DNA from: Actinomycetota bacterium | GTDB taxonomy: Bacteria; Actinomycetota; Actinomycetes; Nanopelagicales; Nanopelagicaceae | DNA length: 7,904 nucleotides | Reading direction: 5' to 3' | Assembly: GCA_005787645.1 (NCBI GenBank) | Contig: SYAM01000053.1 | Coordinates: 1-7,904 of the forward strand | Shown here: positions 1 to 5,833 of the stretch, one piece after another | Position numbering within the stretch: the first letter of the stretch is position 1 | How the letters are laid out: the number at the start of each line of letters is the position of its first letter | Notes under the pieces: model-generated | Databases searched by the model: none | What the model was told of the DNA's origin: nothing | What the model saw: only the letters and a program-made list of their open reading frames with translations | Translations under genes and position numbers: made by a program

Positions 1-1959
1 GAGCAACACATTCGACGTGAGAAAGCCACTAGCAATATTTGTACAGCACAAGCCCTGCTCGCCAACATATCTGCGCTCTACGCAATGTGGCATGGCCCTG
101 AGGGGTTGCGTGCGATTGCAACGCGAGTGCACGCGTATGCAGTATCAATAGCACAGAGTGCGAAAAATGCTGGGCTTGATCTCAAAGATGCAGAGATTTT
201 CGATACCGTCACTATTTACAATTGCGACGCAGAAAGAATTCGCCGCCAAGTACTAGATGAAGGTATCAACATATGTAAGCGTGACGAGAACACAATTTCG
301 ATTTCGGTCGACGAAAGAACTACTCGAGAACATCTAGCAGCCCTTGGCAGGGGATTAGGCTTCGTCATTGAAGAGTATGATGGAAAAATAGCCTCTGATT
401 TCAAACGTTCTTCACGTTTCCTCACTCATCCACTTTTTAGTAGTAAACAGAATGAAACAGCCATGATGAGATATCTTCGCTCGCTTGCTGACAAGGACCT
501 TGCCTTGGATCGTACGATGATTCCATTGGGTTCATGCACTATGAAGCTCAATGCTGCAACAGAGATGGAATCAATCACGTGGCCAGAGTTTGCTTCTCTT
601 CATCCATTCGCTCCGGAGGAGCAAACTCGAGGAACTCGAAGGATCATCAACGAACTCTCGGAATGGCTTGTCGAGATTACGGGTTACGACGCCGTCTCTC
701 TACAACCTAATGCAGGTTCGCAAGGTGAATTTGCAGGGTTGTTGGCTATTCGCGGGTTCCATCGCGCAAATGGTGAGAGCCATCGAGATATTTGTCTGAT
801 CCCATCGAGCGCTCATGGAACGAATGCGGCCAGCGCTGTGATGGCTGGAATGAAGGTGGTCGTTGTTGCGTGCGATAACGCTGGCAATGTCGACATGGAC
901 GATCTGCAATCTAAGATCATCGAACACCGCTCAAATCTCGCTGCCTTGATGGTTACCTATCCCTCTACTCACGGCGTGTACGAAGATACGATTTCGGAAA
1001 TCTGTCAGAAGATCCATGACGCTGGGGGACAGGTATATGTCGATGGAGCAAATCTCAATGCGCTAGTAGGTTTGGCAAAACCAGGGAAGTTTGGCGCAGA
1101 TGTATCGCACCTAAATTTACATAAAACTTTCTGCATCCCTCATGGCGGTGGCGGTCCAGGAGTTGGTCCAATTGGAGTGAAGGCCCATCTAGTACCGCAC
1201 CTTCCCAACCACCCTCTCGATAAGAGCGCAGGTCCAGCGTCAGGTGTGGGCCCAATATCAGGCGCGCCATTTGGCTCAGCAGGAATTTTGACGATTCCGT
1301 GGAGTTACATCCATCTCATGGGAAGTTCTGGGCTTGCAGAAGCGACACAGATGGCGATTCTTTCGGCAAATTACCTCGCAAAACGACTCGATCCGCTCTT
1401 TCCTGTTCTCTACAAGGGGCGTGAGGGTTTCATTGCACACGAATGCATCATTGACATCCGAACACTAAATAAAACAGTAGGCGTGAGCGTTGACGACATC
1501 GCAAAGCGCCTAATGGATGCCGGATTTCATGCGCCGACTGTTTCATTCCCGGTAGCAGGCACGTTGATGATAGAGCCAACAGAATCTGAGGATCTAGCTG
1601 AACTCGAACGATTCATTACCGCTTTGGAAGCGATACGGCGGGAGATTGGTGCAGTAGAGGCGGGGGAGATCGCAATCGAGGATTCCCCACTCCGCCACGC
1701 TCCTCATACCGCACACTCTCTCCTTCAATCTGGAGTAAATCGCCGTTACCCAGCCCTTCGAGGTGCATATCTTCGCCCTGAAGATGAGGAAGGAGGGGCT
1801 CTCACGGGGTCGCCGAATAAGTACTGGCCGCCAGTTGGACGGATCGATGGGGCGCACGGGGATAGGAACCTGGTCTGCGCCTGCCCGCGTCCTGAAGAGT
1901 TAGCTTTTTTTACTGAGCCAAAACGGAGTGAAACACTGCAGCGAGCGAATCTCCAATAA
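1..1959 (+). CDS. gcvP: Glycine dehydrogenase (decarboxylating), P-protein of the glycine cleavage system; 5' end outside window
   Basis: The reading frame is open from base 1 and already encodes conserved GcvP sequence (EQHIRREKATSNICTAQALL), so the gene begins upstream; the ATG at 85 is an internal Met. The fragment is 652 residues, against about 950 for the family, so roughly the first 300 are missing. Visible landmarks, numbered from base 1, are GSCTMK (177-182), QPNAGSQGEF (235-244), SSAHGTNAASA (269-279), YVDGANLNA (346-354) and the PLP-binding Lys375 in LHKTFCIPHGGGGPG. The C-terminal signature KYWPPVGRIDGAHGDRNLVC is also present. By family knowledge this cytosolic PLP enzyme decarboxylates glycine and passes the aminomethyl group to the lipoyl arm of GcvH, feeding one-carbon units to tetrahydrofolate through GcvT. 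gcvT and gcvH are not in the window. Compared with actinobacterial relatives as I remember them, the stretch before KYWPPV is about 8 residues longer. The next gene starts on the base after the stop. Confidence 0.97.
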   Translation, partial: EQHIRREKATSNICTAQALLANISALYAMWHGPEGLRAIATRVHAYAVSIAQSAKNAGLDLKDAEIFDTVTIYNCDAERIRRQVLDEGINICKRDENTISISVDERTTREHLAALGRGLGFVIEEYDGKIASDFKRSSRFLTHPLFSSKQNETAMMRYLRSLADKDLALDRTMIPLGSCTMKLNAATEMESITWPEFASLHPFAPEEQTRGTRRIINELSEWLVEITGYDAVSLQPNAGSQGEFAGLLAIRGFHRANGESHRDICLIPSSAHGTNAASAVMAGMKVVVVACDNAGNVDMDDLQSKIIEHRSNLAALMVTYPSTHGVYEDTISEICQKIHDAGGQVYVDGANLNALVGLAKPGKFGADVSHLNLHKTFCIPHGGGGPGVGPIGVKAHLVPHLPNHPLDKSAGPASGVGPISGAPFGSAGILTIPWSYIHLMGSSGLAEATQMAILSANYLAKRLDPLFPVLYKGREGFIAHECIIDIRTLNKTVGVSVDDIAKRLMDAGFHAPTVSFPVAGTLMIEPTESEDLAELERFITALEAIRREIGAVEAGEIAIEDSPLRHAPHTAHSLLQSGVNRRYPALRGAYLRPEDEEGGALTGSPNKYWPPVGRIDGAHGDRNLVCACPRPEELAFFTEPKRSETLQRANLQ

Positions 1960-3480
1960 ATGAACAGGTTCGGCAATTCACGATCCATTGATTTTGATTG
2001 GGTTGAAATTGCTGGCGGTCTCTTTTATATGGGAAGTGACCCTAATCTCTTGTCGGCAACTACATTGCATGGTGACGCAGATGAACACCCTCAACATCAC
2101 GTTCATCTCCCAAGATTCTTTATCAGCGCAACTCCAATCACAAATGAGCAGTATTTGAGCTTTGTGTTGGACACAGGACATAGGCGACCTGGTGATTGGA
2201 TCAATGGTTTACCTCTAACAAATAGAATGAAAAATCCAGTAACTTATGTTGATTGGAATGATGCTCAAGCGTTCGCAAAGTGGTGTGGAACGAATTTGCC
2301 GTCGGAAGCTCAATGGGAGAAAAGTGCTCGAGGAGCAAGTGGGAGCATTTTTCCATGGGGAAATGATGCGCCAAGTAAAGAATTTGCTAATTTCAACAAC
2401 ACTTTGGGTGACACATGTCCAGTGAACTCCTATCCTCTGGGGGCATCTCATTCTGGGGTTCACGATATGGCTGGGAACGTCTGGGAGTGGACAAACTCAC
2501 TTTATCGACCATATCCATACCTTAGTAATGATGGTCGGGAGAGTGAGAGTGCATCAGAGAAACGAGTTGTGCGGGGTGGAAATTATCTAAGTGTTGCCAG
2601 AAATATTCGATGTGCTGACCGCCATTCATTTTACGCGGGAGCGAAAGATCTCTACCTTGGCTTCAGAGTTGTGACACAGAACGTTGATAGCAATAAAAAT
2701 CAGGATATGTTAGGAATTGTTTGGAAGGAAGTTCAAGAGGGAAATTTTCTAATGGGAACCAATTATGATTCCAGTGATCCCCATGATGATCTCGGATCAT
2801 TCTTTTCAAGCTCACTCCACAAAAAGAATTTAGCAGCGGACTTCGATAATGAAGTACCTATGCACAAACTGAAATTAGGTAATTTCTCCATCACACGTAA
2901 TCCCATCACGAATATGCAATACCAAATATTCATTCAAGAGACAGGGTATCCGCCACCTTCACATTGGCCGGAGGGACAGATCCCATCTCTTCTCGCCGAA
3001 CACCCAGTGGTCTATGTAGATTGGTACGACGCACTTGCCTTCTGTAGATGGGCGCAGGTTGCATTACCAACCGAACCACAATGGGAACGAGCAGCACGCT
3101 CGAGCGATATGAGGCTCTGGCCTTGGGGAGACATAATCCCCGATCATCAGCGGGCTAACTTTGGTCAAAAATCCAAGTTTGGCCAGACCACTCCGGTGGG
3201 CACATATCCACTGGGGGCATCGGCAGAGGGCGTCCTTGATCTGGCCGGGAATGTATGGGAGATGGTTTCGAGCGCGTACCGACCATATCCCTACGAGTCG
3301 CATGATGGGAGAGAGGAATTATCAAACGCGGAACAGTATGTACTCCGTGGAGGGTCATTCTTTAGTCCACACCCGCGGTATCTGCGGTGTACGGTTCGAA
3401 GTATGAGCTACAAAGAACGTAAGCGAGACCATATTGGTTTTCGAGTGGTGAAGCAGGCGCTTTCGGCCGAGCGGGCCTAA
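1960..3480 (+). CDS. Tandem SUMF1/FGE-sulfatase-fold protein lacking the formylglycine-generating cysteines
   Basis: This 506-residue protein holds two copies of the FGE-sulfatase (SUMF1, C-type-lectin-like) fold, at about residues 12-240 and 254-497. Each copy has the opening W-x-E-x-x-x-G-x-F-x-MG, a T/N-P-I-T-N-x-Q-Y segment, Y-V-D-W-x-D-A, LP-(S/T)-E-x-QWE, D-(M/L)-AGNVWE (169-176; 427-434), YRPYPY...DGRE, RGG and a closing GFRVV. True FGEs carry a copper-binding Cys pair after RGG. Here the first position is Ser in both copies (Ser211, Ser469) and the second is Ile216 or Tyr474; lone Cys218 and Cys477 lie elsewhere. Formylglycine formation is therefore unlikely. There is no DinB domain as in EgtB, so ergothioneine synthesis is not supported either. 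No signal peptide or membrane segment is seen, so it is probably cytosolic. ATG at 1960 directly follows the gcvP stop without a clear ribosome-binding site, which suggests translational coupling. The substrate is unknown. The fold assignment is firm and the function open. Confidence 0.9.
   Translation: MNRFGNSRSIDFDWVEIAGGLFYMGSDPNLLSATTLHGDADEHPQHHVHLPRFFISATPITNEQYLSFVLDTGHRRPGDWINGLPLTNRMKNPVTYVDWNDAQAFAKWCGTNLPSEAQWEKSARGASGSIFPWGNDAPSKEFANFNNTLGDTCPVNSYPLGASHSGVHDMAGNVWEWTNSLYRPYPYLSNDGRESESASEKRVVRGGNYLSVARNIRCADRHSFYAGAKDLYLGFRVVTQNVDSNKNQDMLGIVWKEVQEGNFLMGTNYDSSDPHDDLGSFFSSSLHKKNLAADFDNEVPMHKLKLGNFSITRNPITNMQYQIFIQETGYPPPSHWPEGQIPSLLAEHPVVYVDWYDALAFCRWAQVALPTEPQWERAARSSDMRLWPWGDIIPDHQRANFGQKSKFGQTTPVGTYPLGASAEGVLDLAGNVWEMVSSAYRPYPYESHDGREELSNAEQYVLRGGSFFSPHPRYLRCTVRSMSYKERKRDHIGFRVVKQALSAERA
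1993..3450 (+). repeat. Internal tandem duplication of the FGE-like domain (period 774 bases over its 3' half)
   Basis: The two domains of the SUMF1-like gene are old direct repeats that remain recognisable in the DNA. CTGGGGGCATC occurs at 2437-2447 and 3211-3221, and CGACCATATCC at 2506-2516 and 3280-3290; both pairs are exactly 774 bases (258 codons) apart. The N-terminal parts are out of this register because the second copy has about 15-17 extra residues after its MG motif, roughly residues 267-298. Elsewhere the copies have diverged well beyond nucleotide-level identity. Confidence 0.85.
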
Positions 3481-3508
3481 TTGGCCAAATCTTACTTGAC
3501 ATAATGTT

Positions 3509-3538
3509 GCTTATCGGCGAAAGGCTCTACGGATAAGC
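3509..3538. other. Short inverted repeat at the convergent gene junction; weak terminator candidate
   Basis: GCTTATC at 3509-3515 is the exact reverse complement of GATAAGC at 3532-3538, giving a 7-bp stem with a 16-base loop. One arm includes the lnt stop codon. There is no T-run after it on either strand, so it does not fit a standard intrinsic terminator. The adjacent GGCC-rich stretch (3464-3486) can form only 4-bp stems. It is recorded because both gene blocks end here and no better termination signal is visible. Confidence 0.2.
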
Positions 3539-4917
3539 ACCAGCCCTGCTATCGCGAGCGAGCCATATTCCAACCCTAGCCCTCTGCCGCCGGCAGGTGT
3601 TTGCCCTTCATAGAGGCGCAATTGGGCAGTTAATGAGCCTGATGTATAGGGCTCAAGTTGACTGATGATCTGACCGCGTTCATCAACCATAGCGCTGATA
3701 CCGACAGTGGAAATGGATGCGATATTTCGATGATGTTCCAAGGCGCGACTACGGGTGATCTGTAGCTGTTGGGCCGACTGGGCCGAGCGTCCGTAAGTGG
3801 CATTGTTGGTCTGGGCGATAAAGATGTTGCTTTCAACCGCTGCTTGCCGGATCAGGTGGTCATCGGCAACCTCAAAACAGATCAATGGTGCTATTATGGC
3901 TTTATCGACAAAGTGATATTTCCAGGAGGTGCCAGGGTGAAAGTCCTGCACCTGGTCGGCCAAAGGTGATACCGCTGCCGCTAACTTTCGCAATGGGATG
4001 TACTCGCCAAATGGCGCTAAATGTTGCTTTTGGTAGATCGAAGCTGCGCCGCCAGCACGCCAGAGTATCGAGAGGTTCACAGGTCGATCGAGATTATCTC
4101 TGCCGACCGATCCAAAGATGATCGGTGCGTTTACTTGCGAAACCAGTCGAGTAATCTCCCCTCGCCCACGTTTGAGCGGATCGATATCCGCACCATCTTC
4201 TGGCCATATGTACAGATCAGGTGGAGCATCCTGACTGGCTTTGGACGCACGGAGGTTTTCATTGGCATGGTTCTCAAAAACTTTTCGTACTTGTGTGCTG
4301 ATCTCGTATCCCAATCGAGGGACATTGCCCTGGATTGAGGTCATAGTGATTACGCCATTTGATGGAAGTTGGTAATTAGGAATAAAAGCAAAAATGACGA
4401 GAACTGGAATCCAATACAATCGAAGACTCGTGAGAATGCGATAGAGCGCAACAGAGAAGAGCGCCATGAAGAAGCTTCCGCCCGCAATCCCAAGGTAGGG
4501 AATCAATTCCGAGTACGGGGAATCTACTCCCAAATACCCCGCTCTCCCCCATGCAAATCCCCCGAACGGAAAACGATTTCTAAAGAACTCTATTCCTACG
4601 TAGAAACTTGGAAACACCAGCCAGAGATAGCGCGAGTTTGTTAGAGCGATGGACAGTGGCAGATAAAACAGCGCGCAAAGAATGGTGAGAAGTATCCAAG
4701 GTAGCGATCCAACAAAACTACTTGACCAATGAAGCATTGGTGCAAATAACCCGAGAGCGAAGAGGAGAGAGTGAGCCATCCGACATCTCAAGCTTCTGTT
4801 TATTGTGCAGGCAATAAAGAGGGCTAGGGAGAGCGGAAAGAGCCACCAGCGATCGATTGGCGCGAAACCACCTGATGCGAATATGCCGAGAAGAAAAACC
4901 CAGATGGCCCGACTCAT
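3511..4917 (-). CDS. lnt: Apolipoprotein N-acyltransferase
   Basis: This 468-residue membrane enzyme transfers an acyl chain from a phospholipid to the amino group of the diacylglyceryl-cysteine of lipoproteins, the last maturation step. Several hydrophobic segments fill residues 1-180, then comes a nitrilase-fold domain (about 188-435) and a final membrane segment near 450-463. The Glu-Lys-Cys triad is present: Glu240 in LYIWPEDGAD, Lys297 in IYQKQHLAPFGEY and Cys347 in PLICFEV. The downstream family block TNNATYGRS...QITRSRALEHHRNIASISTVGISAMVD is also intact. The length is slightly below the 512 residues of the E. coli enzyme, and there is no fused polyprenol-phosphate mannose synthase domain as in some mycobacteria. 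The ATG lies 4 bases after the exonuclease stop without a strong Shine-Dalgarno match, so it is probably translated as the last gene of the helicase-exonuclease operon. The stop (TAA) faces the SUMF1-like gene across 30 bases. Confidence 0.96.
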   Translation of the reverse strand: MSRAIWVFLLGIFASGGFAPIDRWWLFPLSLALFIACTINRSLRCRMAHSLLFALGLFAPMLHWSSSFVGSLPWILLTILCALFYLPLSIALTNSRYLWLVFPSFYVGIEFFRNRFPFGGFAWGRAGYLGVDSPYSELIPYLGIAGGSFFMALFSVALYRILTSLRLYWIPVLVIFAFIPNYQLPSNGVITMTSIQGNVPRLGYEISTQVRKVFENHANENLRASKASQDAPPDLYIWPEDGADIDPLKRGRGEITRLVSQVNAPIIFGSVGRDNLDRPVNLSILWRAGGAASIYQKQHLAPFGEYIPLRKLAAAVSPLADQVQDFHPGTSWKYHFVDKAIIAPLICFEVADDHLIRQAAVESNIFIAQTNNATYGRSAQSAQQLQITRSRALEHHRNIASISTVGISAMVDERGQIISQLEPYTSGSLTAQLRLYEGQTPAGGRGLGLEYGSLAIAGLVLIRRAFRR

Positions 4918-4921
4918 CGTT

Positions 4922-5833
4922 CTACTCTAGCGATAAAGCGGAGAGCAATCTGTTCACACTCGTTCCAACGCCGTACTCGTCGACTAATTCACCTAAGCGC
5001 TTACGATCTGCCACTTTTGCTGGCAGATTTTTTGGAATGGAGGGCAGTCGTAAGTTGCGAACGCAATTGACCACTGGTTCTGCTCTCTTCAAATAATCAA
5101 TCCCATCGATGATTTTCTTCGAGAGGCTAGCGCCCAATCGTTCATCATTATTCTCCGCCGCACGAATCACCTCTTGGACGGAGGAGAAAAGTGACGCGAT
5201 CTTCGCCCCACCTTTTTCGCCAATTCCACGCACTCCTGGGAGTCCATCGGAAGGATCCCCACGCAACAGCGCCATAAGCGAATATCGCTCCCCCGGAATC
5301 CCATACCGCGCAGCAATCCAGGAGAGATCGACAATCTCATGACTGGTGATGCCTTTTGCCAAATAAGCAACACGCACTGGTTTGTCGTCATCAACAAGTT
5401 GAAAGAGATCTCGATCGCCAGTAGCAATCACCACTGATCCAGGTTCTCTGGTAGCCAACGTGGCAATGACATCATCAGCTTCGTAATCATCTATCCCAAC
5501 AATCGGTAATCCAATCGCATCCAGTAAATCCAGAATTACTGGAGTTTGACTCTCAAGGTCTACCTCTTCCGCTGCCTTTTCCTCATCTTCAATCAATTGG
5601 ATATCACGCGCCGCTTTGTATTCGGGAATCAATTCGGTACGCCATGATGGCCGCCAATCCCCGTCCAGGCAGGCAACAATTTGTTGAGGTTGATAATGAA
5701 CCGTTAATCGAGCCAAACTATCGAGAAATCCCCTAATCGCGTTTACTGGTGCTCCATTGGGAGAGCGAAGGGAATCGGGCATTCCATAGAACGCGCGATA
5801 CCAGAGCGATGCGCTATCGATCAGAAGAATCAT
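4922..5833 (-). CDS. Stand-alone 5'-3' exonuclease (PolA N-terminal-like PIN/H3TH flap nuclease)
   Basis: This 303-residue protein matches the 5' nuclease domain of DNA polymerase I without any polymerase part. Metal-binding and catalytic acidic residues typical of the family are visible: Asp6 (LLIDSASLWYRAFYG), Asp57 (CLDGDW), Glu118, Asp120 and Asp121 (DDYEADDVIATLA), and Asp140 and Asp142 (TGDRDLFQLV). The DNA-binding H3TH motif, LRGDPSDGLPGVRGIGEKGG, spans residues 190-209 with Asp193 and Asp196. The conserved YKAAR (72-76) leads into an acidic insert at about 81-94, the helical-arch region; actinobacterial homologues also have an acidic insert here. The family removes 5' flaps and RNA primers or degrades 5' ends of duplex DNA. 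The start ATG overlaps the helicase stop (ATGA), and AGAGG lies 7 bases upstream. A separate full-length polA elsewhere in the genome is expected but cannot be seen here. Confidence 0.94.
   Translation of the reverse strand: MILLIDSASLWYRAFYGMPDSLRSPNGAPVNAIRGFLDSLARLTVHYQPQQIVACLDGDWRPSWRTELIPEYKAARDIQLIEDEEKAAEEVDLESQTPVILDLLDAIGLPIVGIDDYEADDVIATLATREPGSVVIATGDRDLFQLVDDDKPVRVAYLAKGITSHEIVDLSWIAARYGIPGERYSLMALLRGDPSDGLPGVRGIGEKGGAKIASLFSSVQEVIRAAENNDERLGASLSKKIIDGIDYLKRAEPVVNCVRNLRLPSIPKNLPAKVADRKRLGELVDEYGVGTSVNRLLSALSLE

Noticed and set aside
85..87. ATG as the start of gcvP
   Set aside because: The 28 codons before it are in frame and encode conserved GcvP sequence, so this Met is internal.
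1790..1796. AAGGAGG, a perfect Shine-Dalgarno-like match inside gcvP
   Set aside because: No ATG, GTG or TTG follows within about 20 bases, so it is not a start signal; it encodes part of the Glu-Gly-Gly run.
1960..3480. Genuine sulfatase-activating formylglycine-generating enzyme, or EgtB of ergothioneine synthesis
   Set aside because: Both domains lack the FGE cysteine pair, no sulfatase gene is nearby, and there is no DinB domain with its iron-binding histidines as needed for EgtB.
4021..4338. 105-codon open frame on the plus strand opposite lnt
   Set aside because: It covers the nitrilase domain of lnt, including the catalytic Glu and Lys codons, on the other strand; no domain or good ribosome-binding site supports it.
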